Below, piece after piece: positions 1 through 12,742 of a stretch of DNA of 64,000 nucleotides (the stretch's first letter is position 1; every line of letters begins with the position of its first letter). The notes under the pieces are model-generated. The model had not been told where the DNA came from. It was given only the letters and a program-made list of their open reading frames with translations, and made no database searches. Made by a program: the position numbers and the translations under genes. This stretch comes from Brachypodius melanocephalos (Eukaryota > Chordata > Aves > Passeriformes > Pycnonotidae). Location: assembly GCA_013398615.1 (NCBI GenBank), contig VZSR01003805.1:1024237-1088236 (forward strand). Reading direction: 5' to 3'.

Positions 1-3000
1 GCACGTCTCCTCTACCACTTTCCATACAGTCCTCCCCTCCCTATTCAGTCTTTCTTGTTAAAAAAATTACTCCAGAACTAATTTAGAGAGGAATATGGAC
101 CTAGTGCTTTAGTAAGGCAGTGGACCTACTTACATTTAATCTGATGAATCTCAGTTTACCTGGAATCAAAAATATGTACTGGAGTGCCAACCTTCACTGC
201 CCCAAATCCATCACTTCCAAGGTCATTTATCAGTAGAGGCAGAACCAATCAAGCACTTTCACTGCTGCTTCTGCCGTGTTACTAGAATCTGAAAACGTGG
301 GTCAGATGGATGTACCAGTGTCCTGCAAAATGCCACACAGGGCAGCTGCTCCAGTTCAGCCCTGCTGAAGCCTGTGCCCAAAACCTAAGTGATGTCATTT
401 GTTTTTCTGAAGGCTCAGAGAGATGTTTTACAGAGCTGGTAGCTGCCTGCTGGAAAGTGCCCAAGTCATAACACAGTACAAACTTATTTCAGTGAGATCC
501 TCTGTTGTCCACAGCACTACCTCCCAAATTCTTGTAGTTTGCCAAAGTTGCTAGGTGCTGTTAAGGCAGAGAATAAATGCAAAGCTGTTCCAGGCGAAGC
601 CACAACAGATCAGAGTGAGTTATGGAAGTGTTTTCTAATGTAAATCCTTCATATTTTTAACCCTCCATTCTTGCAAATGCCTTATTCATTTTGCCTCAAG
701 CTTTCTGGAAAAAATAGGATCAGATCTGTGAAATTCAGACAGTTTTTGTTGGTTAGCTAGAAAGGAAGGATGAGCCAAAATCAGGCATGAAATTGAAAAC
801 TGTTCTCTCAGTGATAAGGAACACTGTCAGAGGCCTTGGATACAATACTTGACCTAGCAGCCTTTCCATCTCTAATGCCATTGATTAAAGTGATCATTAG
901 CAATTTTCTTAATTATGCATAATATTTCTGGTTATCTGATTTCTTGCTTTGTCCCCATCAAGCCCTTGCAGATAAATTTCATCTTTCCTTAGCTTATTGC
1001 TATGTTTTAATATAAAAGATTAAAGATATAATTACCTTCCTTGCATGTCTGTAGAGCACCAGCCTCCAAATTCGCCTTCAATCCACGTGAAACCGATTTT
1101 AGGATTTTATAATATCTTCAGCTTCACCTCCACCAATTTTTAATTCAATGACAACAGCATAGCATTTGAAAAGAAACATTAATGTAAGTAATAAATTATT
1201 GGCAAATGCAGAGGATTAAGAGAAATGATCGTGTTAGGTTTTTCTAACTGCAATAATCTGAAAGGATTTGGTGTGCACAGCTCATGAATATCCTTTATAC
1301 AGTTATTGGTCAGGGAAGAGAAGGGTGAACCACTGTGGCTGTCAAGATGAGGGACACAGTGGGGAGCAGAGATCCCCAAGCCAACAGCAGTCTGAGCCCC
1401 TTGGCTCACACACAATGGGCACTGATATTCCAGATTATTATTCTTCCTACAGAGTGCCAGCCTCAAGCCTAAGCTGCCCTGCCTCAGTGGCAAGAGTTTC
1501 TCCAGCCCCTTGTTTATGCAATGTGCTCTCTTCTAAAGTTGCATGGACAGGCTGGATACAGAATGGGAAGGAAGGACAACTAACTGGAGCCAAGCATAAA
1601 GAAGTAGTCTTTCCTAAAGAACAAATAAAATTAAAGCACTCCTTTAATAAAGCAATAAATGAATAAAATTCATAAATTAACATGTAGTCTGGAAAAGTTT
1701 GCTGTACCAAATTGGTAAATATCTGTTGGCTGAATGAACTCTTGCAGAAATGCTGCCCTTTGTCAGCCTTTGCATTTGCCTAGAGAAAGTAATGGGATTT
1801 GGTCTGACCCACCTATTCAAATAAACTCAATTTTAGATATGTTTCAGTACTCAATTTTCTATAGTCCTCAAAATCCCCACATGGCATGGATGCCATGTGC
1901 TGTGTTTGCTTTACCTAGAACAGCTGGTGCCTGCTGTGTGGGGATATTCTCTCTAAGCTGGATGCTAACACTGAGCCACATTGCTTTCACAATTAAATAT
2001 TAGAGACATGTCATCAGCCTGCTGCCTAACGTTATTTGCTCAGCTTTGGCAATTCCTTTAGGGACAGTTATATTCATTGATAGATACAGTGATGACTTAA
2101 ATGGATGTTTCTCAGACATCTTTTTGCTCTGATCTCACTCTTTAGAAAACAACATTATCTGTTTGTCTGAATTTCATCAGCAGAGTCATCTTCCCAAGAT
2201 TTTGTCTCATGTTGACAAATAGGTATATGCCTTCAGTGGGGAAGCTGAGATGATGTACATGCAACTTTTTACTTCACTTCACTGGCCAGAACCACTTCAG
2301 TTTTGTCCAACTATTTTTCATCAAAGTCTTGCATAACCATTTTCACCCTGTCATTTTACAGATGTAAAGATTTCAGCAAAATGCCTTTTCCATTCTCCTG
2401 GCAGCTACAATACGACATTGTTTTGTCCTGGATCATAAATGATGACCATATTTTATCCTATGATCTTCCAGTTTGATCTGAAATTTAGTTGATGCTTTGA
2501 ACAATATTATGAAAATACTAAACACAGCAATGAAGGGTGAGATTTCCATTTCATGGTATTGCTCCTCTTTGAATACTATACCTGCAGTAGAAAAGGACTT
2601 GTCCTCAGGTCACCTTAAGACACATTGTTAGTAAGTAAATAAGTGACATGAAATTTAATAAAATTATTTGAAAGTGTTTCTGGGTAAATTTTGGGTTTTT
2701 TCAATTTCACCATGTCTGGAATTTCAAAATAATTTTCTAAGGATCTCCTAGCCCCTCTCTCTCTTCACACAGTAAGAATTGACATTGTACTGTTCCACCA
2801 ATACATTAGATTAAATTTGCAGAAGAAAAGGATAAATCTTCCCAGAAAAAATCTGTATTTTGAAAGTCTATTTGCCAAGTGTTATTGTCCTATACAGCAG
2901 ATGTGAAAGTGAGAAAGATTTTATCTAATGAGGATTCCTCTCCCCACTCTTTTTGCAAATGTTAGGCCTGTGCTAAACAGAACACACTAAGAATCTTGAG

Positions 3001-3796
3001 CTAAAGAAATGTCTGACACTTCTTATGACTGAAGGTCCTAAGTGCCTCAAGACTGAGATCTTAGATTTTGGGAATACCTTATTAACTTAATACATCAGTA
3101 TTTTCTGTTTGATCTGCAGGTTTTTGTACTTTCTTGGTTTGAGTTGGGTTTTTTATTTTGTTTTCCCTTTTTCTGCTGCTAATATTGATGACAAATGTGG
3201 CTGATAAGGAGAATGGATGACATTATAATAAAAACTAGAAATCCTGCTGCAATGACAGCTATAGCAAGGACTCTCTAAAAGTACTTGTCATGCTACAATT
3301 GTCTACATACCTTTGTTTTAAACTGATATTAAAAAATACTAAATAATTCCATCCACTCCATCATGAAGCAGGAACTAGATATGAGAGAGCAGATGAAAAT
3401 GAAAAGCTATCTTGCCACTCTTGAGTTAACCTCTCATAGAAATAAATGGGTGCACCCTCATGTTCAACAAAGAGGAAGGTAATGGACAAGAGAAAACCAT
3501 CTTTTTTCATTGTTCCTCTTGGCATCAAAGTCTAAGTTTCTTGTAAAAGAATAATAAAAGTAGAGATACCTAAGGGAGAAAATGGTCATCTCCCAGCATA
3601 CTGAATGTCCTTCTAAAAGAACAGCCTCCCTACAAGCCACTCTGCGCTAGCACCACTCTTCTCACAAATACCCTGGAAGACACTATCCAAGCAGAAGTCT
3701 AACATGGTGGAGACAAACTTTATCGTTTCCCTTATCCTGGCCCACACAATCCTAGGTAAATCAATGGGAAAGAATATTTTTCACCTCTCTTCAGAG
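1..3796. other. Noncoding, unique-looking sequence
   Basis: No gene, RNA gene or transposon could be recognised here. Short open frames occur on both strands (for example 1268-1666 plus, 1179-1493 minus), but they overlap each other in antisense, show no known domain, and have no splice or promoter context that I can support. The composition is AT-leaning with scattered T-rich and A-rich runs. It is most simply read as intergenic or intronic DNA. Confidence 0.6.
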
Positions 3797-3842
3797 AAAA
3801 AAAAAAAAAATAAAAAAAAAAAAAAAAACAAACAAAAAAAAA
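3797..3842 (+). repeat. A-rich low-complexity tract
   Basis: This is a run of almost pure A interrupted by a single T and a few C residues (AAAC-like at its 3' end). No AATAAA signal lies just upstream, so there is no support for it being the tail of a processed pseudogene. A 66-codon frame that runs through it encodes a lysine-rich stretch and is an artefact of the tract. Confidence 0.9.
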
Positions 3843-6624
3843 CCACTGCTATCACTACCCTACTTTATAAGACATCCCTGAAATCCATGATCTGTTTTTT
3901 TTAATAGTTTATTCGGACCTGAGCCACGTCAGTTAAGGTATAAAGGTATTTATACCTTTTTTGGGTTATTTGCCACTGAATCAAACACATTAGTCAACAC
4001 AGCTGATCAGCTCTGATTTCAGATGGTAGTGTCTTTCTGAAAGTGTCAGCTGTAAAGTCACAGATATGGTGCAAGAGCCCAGCTTAACATTGCTCACCTC
4101 AATAAATGTGCAAGTCAAAATGTGTATTTTAGTCTCATCACAGTCATTTAGCCACTGAGTGGCCTTGACAACTGATTATCTGCCTTTTATGGTGTCTGTC
4201 CTTGAAGGAAACAGCAAACAATCAAACTTCAAAGAAAAAAGCTCGGCTCTATTAAAAAAAAAGAAAAAAAAATAAGCCAATCATTAAATGGTACTGTGTT
4301 CTACTGAGGTGTTGCTAAGTCTCCTCAATCTGTTCTGAAATGCACTAATTGCATTTATCTCCACAACCCACCAGGTATTTGTTTAGTGATATTGCATTTT
4401 TAGTACCATTTACAACTGTAACCCGTGGAAATGTTACTAAGAACAAACCAAATTCCTCATTTATATAGCAAAATAAGCAGATTGCTTTTTCAAGGTTTTA
4501 TTTATGCTGTTTTGGGATTTACTGGTACTTTAAATGCATATGTGCATTTAATAATCCAGTTTCTACACACATACAGCTGAGCAGTAGAAGAGGGTAGCTG
4601 TGACACTGCATCAGCTTGTTAGCTAAGGAGCAAAAATATCCAGGGACTTCAAATGGGAAAGAAACTTATAAATGACAGCCATGAGAGACAGCTGGAGCAA
4701 TAGTTCCCTGCTTCCCTCATACCAGCAGCACTGGAACAACTGAGATTGAACAGCCTTTGGGGGAGCCTGTGCTTTAAGACTATCAGGAAAAAACCCTCAG
4801 AAACTAAACGTCCTCAGCACTAAAAGAAATTCAGAAAGAAAAAGAAAGAAATTTGGCTATTTCGGAGTGGCACACGCCACTCTGCTCAGTTTGATGGAGC
4901 CCCCCCTACAAAAAGACAGGCTGGGAGATCTGCCAAGTGAGGCTTGAAGAAGACAAAACTATTATTATGAAAGAAACCAAGAAAAGCTCTATCATAAAAG
5001 GGATTCAAATTTTACTTTCACATAGTTTACTACTCACATATTACAAATAGAATTCACAAATTATCTTATCTAGAAAACAATCCAAGTCAGTAGGATATTT
5101 TCTCAGCTTTTTGGACTAAAGGTGTTATACATCAGAAATGCATAACGTCAGAAAATTCAGCACTTCTATCTCCTTCCTCAGCTGTTTTTCTCTTGATGGT
5201 ATCTTCTTCAGGCACATGTAGGCTAGTGTGGGCTTTGTCTGCAAGGATGCATCACGTGTGAACTGTTCAAATCTGTTGTGGAAGAGACAATTCTCCATGA
5301 AAGAGCAGGAGCAACAAGACAAGAAAACCTCTCAAAATTCAACAGTTTCTTTCCATGAACCCATGAAAGCATAATTCAAACAGATGATGAAGCAAAATTT
5401 AAATTAGTAAAGACACCATATGTGGAGCCTCACTGATAGTGAGTATTGGAGAAATGTAGATGTTTACAGTAAGTGTTTAAAAGTGTTTCTGAATCAAGGG
5501 AATGCCTGGGACTGGGCTTAAAAGTAAATTAAATTGCTGTCTTTTCAAAAATAGAGAAAAAACCCAAGATTAGGCAGCTGCCAAACCTAAACTGTATTAG
5601 AAGAAATACTGTTTACATCTGATTAATAAACATGAAAGAGTTCACTGAAGGAACTGGCTACAGCCTACTGCTCTTCATCAATTGTTTTCTACTTACATAC
5701 GGATTTGATCAAAGAAATTTCTAATTTCCTGTAATTTTGGAAAAGCTTGTTTTGCAAAGGATCATCAGCTTGATGAGAGGATAGAATGCATTATTTATTT
5801 TCCTTCTTACTCCATCACTGGGGTCTCAGGTCACATACATAAGCATCTGAGAAGATGATCTCCAGGCTTCCCTGTATCCAAGTCTTCCAACCATTTGGCT
5901 GTCAGCTGTACTGTTTCCCAAAAAACCAGGATAATTGCTATCCTTTTTACACCCATATCATCTCAAAAACGCTTCCCTACTTTTGTCACACTATTCTCCC
6001 TGTTTTCACATTTCAGTAGCAATTTCATACTTCCTGACCTGCCTTCCTTGTTAGTGCAGCCAAGATGCTGCCCTGACCCTGCTTGGCTTCTTTTTCCAGT
6101 CTCCCTAGGTGAGTCATACAAGCCCACAACCTTTTCCTTGGAAATCAGCACAATGGCTTAATTACGGTGGTGTCACATACGAAATTATGGCTTCCAAGTC
6201 TCCATAGAATTTATGTTACCTACTGACATTCCCACGTTGAGACCCTTAAATTGTTTATTCCTTTCATACCCCCTTCAGACCTTTCTTCCACAAACCCTGT
6301 GCTGACAAATGTGTGCTTGAAATGAGACCCCAGTTCTGTGACCAAATCTACTTCTTCTGTCCAGGTCTCATTATAAAACACATTCCTTTCCACTGTGTCA
6401 CTAGCCATCTATCTCCATTTCTGCACTGTTTCACATTTATCTCATTAAATATTCAGTAGGTAAATTAATTGGAAGAAAAAGAAAGAATGCAAAATAAAAA
6501 TTAGATTACTTTGTAGAAGAATCGGACTAGCACGTCAGTAAAATTTCTCAAAATGTCCTGTAGAAGTTCTACCAGCCATTGGTCCACAAAGGTGATAATC
6601 TCTTCAGCCCAAGGGCTTGTTCTT
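3843..6624. other. Noncoding sequence, no gene recognised
   Basis: Only short features are visible: an inverted repeat at 3942-3959 (arms AAAGGTAT and ATACCTTT around TT), an A-rich run at 4254-4272, a near-perfect 20-bp palindrome at 4531-4550, and a 7-bp-arm hairpin at 4865-4882 (GAGTGGC, ACAC loop, GCCACTC). Open frames at 5125-5322 minus, 5895-6161 plus and 6220-6408 minus resemble no known protein. Confidence 0.55.
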
Positions 6625-6797
6625 TTATTATATTGTAATATACTAGTATAATATATATATAATCTATATATATTTATTATGCTATAATATATATTTCTAT
6701 ATTCTATATTCTGTATTATGTATTATGTACTATGTATTATGTATATAATTCATAGATCGTATATCATTATATAGTATTTATTTATTATTCTATACCA
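6625..6797. repeat. AT-rich low-complexity region
   Basis: About 170 bp made almost entirely of A and T, built from TATA, TAATA and TATTATG-type words. The 5' part is alternating AT/TA, the centre is a 7-bp tandem array (annotated separately), and the 3' part returns to irregular TATTTA/TTATTA words. Such regions are prone to replication slippage and are often variable between individuals; that is a general expectation, not something shown here. Confidence 0.9.
6692..6741 (+). repeat. Heptamer minisatellite, TATTMTR-like units
   Basis: Seven consecutive units can be read: an 8-bp unit TATTTCTA (6692-6699), then TATTCTA, TATTCTG, TATTATG, TATTATG, TACTATG and TATTATG, ending at 6741. The units drift in order from a C-containing to an A-containing form, as expected for a tandem array that grew by slippage and then diverged. 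It sits in the middle of the wider AT-rich region. Confidence 0.85.
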
Positions 6798-7624
6798 AAA
6801 GAGCCTCAGTCTCACTATAAAGGTAAATCAACAGCATTGTAATACAGAAATTATAGATATCAGAGGAAGCAAAAGATGAAGCCCAAGTAATGGCCTGAGA
6901 TTCAGGGCCTTTCAAATTAATCCAGATTCTACCTGACTGTAAAACCATCGATGTGCCTGGATAAGTGATTTATGTTTCTGTGGCTCTCTGTGGTAGAACA
7001 ACACTGAGTTTCCCTAGTATCACTGTTCTGCCATCTCTACCATCATCACTGTAAACTACTCAGGGCAGAGTGCCCCTCAATCTACATATGATGCCTGCAG
7101 CAAAGAAACGCCAGATTCTTCTGGGCTCCTGTGCTTTAACATATTATAACCATTTCATTAAGAGTTTACTAGTTATACAGCAGTTACTGGTAATGCTCAA
7201 AAATGCTTTTCTTTCTTTTTTTCCTCTTTCTCACAGACATAGGCACACACACCCCATTCACACAGGCTTTCTTTGGCTGCTATCACCACCACACATTGAC
7301 CTTTGAAATATGGAAATAAAAGTGCTCAGAAATAAAGCTGGCAGCAACAGCAGCCCAACTGTCGTCATTTAAAACCTGAAACAAGTGGGGCCATAGTTTG
7401 CAAGCATTCTTCATAATTACTCGAAGCAGTTGTCACTCTGGCTCTAGTTTGTTCATTACACCCCAAACAAACAGCTGATATTTGTTAAAGCACATAAGCC
7501 ACTCTGTTGAGGCAGGGTTCTTTATTGTGAGGAACCCTGCAGCTGCAAGTCACACGCAGTTCATAGTATTTCCTGATTTCCTTTGCTTTATTTGCTTCCC
7601 TGCATTCCCTTTACAGCAATGACC

Positions 7625-7655
7625 TTTTTTTTTTTTTTATTAGAGAGAGAGAGAG
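7625..7655 (+). repeat. Poly-T run followed by (AG)n
   Basis: A run of 14 T (7625-7638) is followed within four bases by a seven-unit AG dinucleotide run (7642-7655). This is a compound simple repeat with no gene context. Confidence 0.85.
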
Positions 7656-9500
7656 TTGAAAAACCAAACACAATAAGGTAAACATTAGCTGACATAAAGC
7701 TTGGTAGGCTTAAGGTTTATGACCCAAATCTGGTTCCCATTAAACAAATACTTTTGTTGTCATAAAGAATGCTTAGCAATAAGAAAGTCATGGATGGAAT
7801 TTGAGACTTTTTCACTCCAATGAAACAACTGCCACTTGGAGTTCATCACCCTCCCTCTGCAGTTGTCTGAAAGGGAAGCAAATGGGTGACATCCATCTGA
7901 GCAGAATTGGGTGATTTGGTGGAATTTCCTTTCTTTGCTGCTTTGCATCCTGAAAACGGAGGCTGAAGCTACTGTTCTGCAATAGTTTACACTCAACTGG
8001 CTGATAGTTGTGATCTCTGATGAGCTACTGGGTGAAAGATTCCCTTTGAGTCTGTAGTTGGCATGGCTGCTGGTGGAGCTGAAGGAATGGAGAAGGTGTG
8101 CAGAAAGCAGAATTGGTTTCCTCTGTGCTGTATGAGGGAATCAATCCTGTCTGATAAGACTTTTTTTGAGCTGACTCTGGCAACATGAGCTTGAAAAAAT
8201 AAAAACAATACAAGTGTTCCAGTAGGCCAAATAAGCTGACACAGTCTTGTACAAGACTAAAATTAAAATAAGCTCTAGATGCATGAACAGAGATCTGAGC
8301 CTGGTCATCTTCACAGCAACAGTCACTGAAGGAAATAATAAAATTTCTTTTAAAGTAGAGAAGAAAAAACCAAAACCATTAAAGATTTTAAATGTCGCAT
8401 TTTTTCTTTTGATAACATCTCTTAATTCCTTTCTCATTACTTTCAGAGAATTTTTATACGCAAAACCCGTTTGGCAGTCTTTCAGATGATATGAGAGATG
8501 TTATTGGTTGTTCTTGTTGGAGGGGAAGAATAACTGAGATGTTGTTATTGCAACACTTCAAAATGTGCATAAGACAAACAGCCAAGGTAAGAAAAGACCT
8601 GTAAAGGGAGAAAACGTGATTTATTTCTATCCTGTTTAGTTGTAGGTCCAAGTTCATTGGTGTGGAAACACGAGTCCAGCACATTGTCTTGTCTGACATC
8701 TGTGCATCCAGCAAATTAGTAGCAATGCTGAGCTATTTGAGATAATGCTTTTATCTAGACAGACAAAAGACGCATTCCTAGACTGCTAATCGATCTTTCT
8801 GTCAAACATGAAACAATGGGAAAGAAAGAAGGAAAGTGAGGGGCAGTGCAGGTGGTCTTGTAGGTGGGGATGGTAAAGTCATGTACCTAAGAATGTCAAG
8901 CCCAGGGAAGGAGGTAAAGATCTGTGTGTTCTTCTCACAGGAAAGGGGTAAGAGAAGTAAAGCTCAGTGGAGGGAAACTGGGTAGGAGGTGGGGCACATT
9001 TACATGAAGTTTTCCATTCAGTCTCTACCAGTCTTCTGCTAAATATCTATCAATATGTAGTATGCGGAACAAGTTAGGTTTTCATTATTCACAATTTAGG
9101 CCTTTATTTCTCATTATCTTTCCTACATAGTGGCATATATAGCTTGCTCTCGACAGAGCTTACTTTGTCTTCCTGCTCTTGTTTGAGTCTGACTTTTCTA
9201 CTTTGCATCTAAGGGGTCAAGTTAGAACTCTGCTATTTTGACAAGCATCGGAAAAACCAAGGGTCTGGAAAAAAGAAAGGGAATGAACAAGCTATAATTT
9301 CAACTTAGAGTACTTGCCACAAAGACAATACAGTGTTTGATAAGTGGAGATATGTCTACAATACATCCTCAAGAAGGGGCTAGGAGAACTTCCCAGGTCA
9401 CAGCTCTCAGCTCTGAGATGTGTCCTGGTCACTCCCTTGCTCCACACTGAGATAAATGCCAAGGTGTGAAATCACATGTTTCCATGCTTACACCTTCAGG

Positions 9501-9516
9501 AAAAAAAAAAAAAAAA
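9501..9516 (+). repeat. Poly-A run of 16
   Basis: An uninterrupted run of 16 A. No polyadenylation hexamer and no recognisable gene body lie upstream, so it is called only as a mononucleotide repeat. Confidence 0.85.
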
Positions 9517-12500
9517 TGGGAATCGTGAGGCAAGAAGGGGAATTTTAAAGTGTACATCCAATTCCAAGTCTATGGTGTTAGGGACAGGACTTCAGGGAGT
9601 ATCTGTGCCTTCCTGCTCTGCAGGCTAGATGTGATCACCTTGACGTTGTCTCTGATGGCACCAAGCCAGTGCTGCAGTGGGTTATCTGCCAGCACAGTCA
9701 GAGACAAACTGCTTTTGTCCTAATGGCAGTTTTCTGTAATTCTGCTCAACCAAAAGAGGGGTTTTTTTCTATTTCTACATAAGTTAAACCATGTCCAACA
9801 CTAAGCACACTGCAAGGATGCAGAAATAGCAATAACATCATGGGTTAAACTTGCAAAACTATTTTATTTGCTTCACAATTCCATTCCAAGTATCAGTGAA
9901 TTGTTTGTAGGAAGGGTGAGGTAGAAACATGATGCTCCAGTAGATAACCCAAGCTGAGTAATTTATTACAAGGCATGAGCTTCCATCCTGTGCTTCCTGG
10001 TTTTCTTATATGCATAAATAAAGCAAGTTTCATTGGAGCTTTGGCAAGCCTGGCAAATCTTTCCAGTAGAAGATTTTCAAATTATTTTCCTTAGCAGCTC
10101 TGCCAACAAGTGCATCCACTGAAAAGATAGCAGAATGTTTGCAAGGAAAGGGTGACAACAGAGTAGCACTCTCCTAATATCCTTCTCCAGACATGCCCTT
10201 CAATAACGAGAAAACTTTTTATGCTGGGAAATTTTAGAAGCAGGTGATACAGCTGACAAAGATCAAGGGGGACATGGCAGTGTAAAGAGCTGACAGAAGA
10301 GAGGGGTACTGGGCATAGAACTGATGACCAAGCTGAATCTTCTATAGAAAGTTTAATATTTATTCACTGAAAGACCAAGGCAGTAATAAATTGATATAGA
10401 AATAGGTGTTAAACGATAGTGTTCAGTATTATAAAGGGCTCTATATCTCAAATGGTAAGGAATGTTTCTAGAAAAAATTGTCAAATTTCTTTCCTTTCAG
10501 TTGGTGTTTCCTTTCTCTCACTAATTAAACTCTGCTCATACTGTGACTAATGCTGTAAAGCTGTTGCTACTTCTAGGTGGACTGAGGGCAGTCAAAAGCC
10601 AAAGTAAAAAGCATCTTAATAAAACAATGTTGAAACAAGTGTGTATTGAACTCTTAGTAGCCAGTTTATACTTGTATGAAATGCATTTTAAGAAGAAAAG
10701 TTTCAAAAGCAAGTATCTAACACGGATCTTTTGTTTGTTTCCCCCATTTTCTCGCTTTCCCTCTGTTTCCTGAATATATTGTATTATTTCAATATGCTAC
10801 AAGAGAGACAGTGTTGTCCCTCAATTTAAGACTGGCAAAAGAACATTAGAGAAAGTGACAAGACTATCATTCAAGCGAAAGGGTCTCACTGGTGTCTTGT
10901 TACTTCATTCCCATGACAAAGTTTGCATATGACATTTAATACCCAACATCTTTCAAGAAATATAGTGCTCTACCATTTTGACCTTTTCTGGGGTCTTCAT
11001 TTCTGATTGGCTCATCCATTCCTCTCTTTCTCAGTCATTATGGCCCTATCAATCAGTGAAATAGGGATTACACTCTGAAACAATGTGTATTTAAAGGAGG
11101 AACCATTAGGCCCCACATCTTCTGCGGCTTAAAGTTGTTATAAATAGGTCACTGGAAAATGTTTCCTTTTAATTTTTCTTCTCCAGCCAATTGCAACAAA
11201 TGATACAATTATATAAATAAAAAAGCCTTCAGGATTGGCGGATCTACTGTGTCCACAGCACCTAACAACATCCCTAGGCAACGGGTCTGCATGAGGAATG
11301 GATTTGGCACGACTAAACCAGGAATGCTCACTGAGGGGCAGCAGCTTTTGTTCATTTCCAGATCAACCTTTGTGCTACAGCAGATTTCTTTCTCTTTTGT
11401 TCTCACTCCCTTTCTGCCCACTCTGTGTGTATTTTGGGGGGAGGGCAGGCAAAATTGAAACACTTTGAAAATATCCACCTGCAAAAAGTATTAATTAGTA
11501 ACACCGAGTTCTTTGGTGGCAATTTTCAACTGGACATCTCAAAGCACTTCCCAGAAGTGGCAAGTGGTATTTTCAGGAATTCCCTGCTTGATCCAGAGTC
11601 CACGGTGGAGCCAGGAATGGAATACAATGTTCCCCATTTCCCATGCTGAGTGCTACTCCCTAGGAACCAGAATCATTACTGAAATTGCAAGGATGAAAAC
11701 ATGCATTTGGGTTTGTAGGAAGGTGACAGGAAACAATGAGGAACACCACAGAGGACCACCTGCTCCTCCTTTATTCACTGCTGCTGTGTTTCCTCACAAA
11801 AGAAACAGTGAGTTGTAAACTGCAATTCACAGCAATGACAAATAAATCAGGGGGTTTATGGTCACTAGTGACTGGCATTAGCTCTGAATCATGCTCTGTG
11901 GTGACCAAATCCTTAGCCACGACTCTGAAGATACAGTGAAGTACCATTGAAGTTGCCAGCAGTCAGTGCTCTGTTCAAGCAGCTCGGCAAACAAATTGGA
12001 TTACATTCATATGGAGGACGAAAGGAGCATAAAGATAGGAAATGGACAGATAAGGAGTTCAGGGAAGGGATTTTCAAAAATGCACAGATCGATGTAAAGA
12101 GCCCGACTGAAAACCATCTTGCATGTTGGACTCAGCACCTCGTGAGGTTTAAGGAAGCACAGTGAGCTGTGTGAGCAGACTGCGATGCTGCATGAGAAGC
12201 AGCCACAGGTACATGGAGGGCAGGACCAGGAGAGTGAAGGGGGAGCTCTCTTCTGCTCTCCCTCGGCTGCTCAGTCTTTGCTGGTCTGGGAGGACCAGAG
12301 CCATTGACTCTTCCAGAAAATGCCAATACTCTTTGTTGTGTCTGCTTTCTGTCTGAGTTAGGGTGAAGCTTTGCTAAGAATTACTTTTAAAACTTGAACT
12401 TTACTAGAAATCTTGTTCTTCAAAACCAATGTCTTTTTGGAAACTTGTTAGTTTGGATTAATTTTTTAGCAGAAAACATTTTTGGCGTTCAGATTGTCAA

Positions 12501-12716
12501 GGATTCAAGAGTTTCAAGAGTTCGACAGCCAAAATATTCTGCATAGGGCACTCAGCTGAGATTTTGGAGGTTTTAGCTCAAGCAGGTTAGCCCTGCTCCA
12601 AAAATAGGATCTTTAACTTAGATTATGGGGTACAGGCTAATCCTTGCTGACCTGTTGTCCTCCTCTTATCCTTCTCCACCAAAAAAATAAACACCCAAAG
12701 CCCAAAAAATCCAATC

Positions 12717-12742
12717 CAAAATAATTATTCAAAATAATTATA
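12717..12742 (+). repeat. 13-bp tandem duplication
   Basis: Two adjacent 13-mers, CAAAATAATTATT and CAAAATAATTATA, differ only at their last base. The copy number is two, so this is a simple local duplication rather than an array. Confidence 0.85.

Larger units (their letters stand above)
6798..12716. other. Noncoding sequence, no gene recognised
   Basis: There is no exon, RNA gene or transposon that I can support. The stretch around 7320-7560 and that around 10980-11230 read like typical conserved-noncoding or promoter-like vertebrate DNA: forkhead-like CAAACAAACA at 7464-7473 beside an E-box CAGCTG at 7472-7477, and TATAAATA at 11139-11146. Such short words are frequent by chance. Frames at 11209-11484 minus and 11249-11458 plus are antisense to one another and unrecognised. 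A perfect 9-bp duplication (TTCAAGAGT twice) lies at 12504-12521. Confidence 0.5.

Noticed and set aside
4865..4882. GAGTGGC-ACAC-GCCACTC as an NFI-type binding site
   Set aside because: NFI full sites space the TGGC and GCCA halves by five bases, and here the spacing is four; the inverted repeat alone is short.
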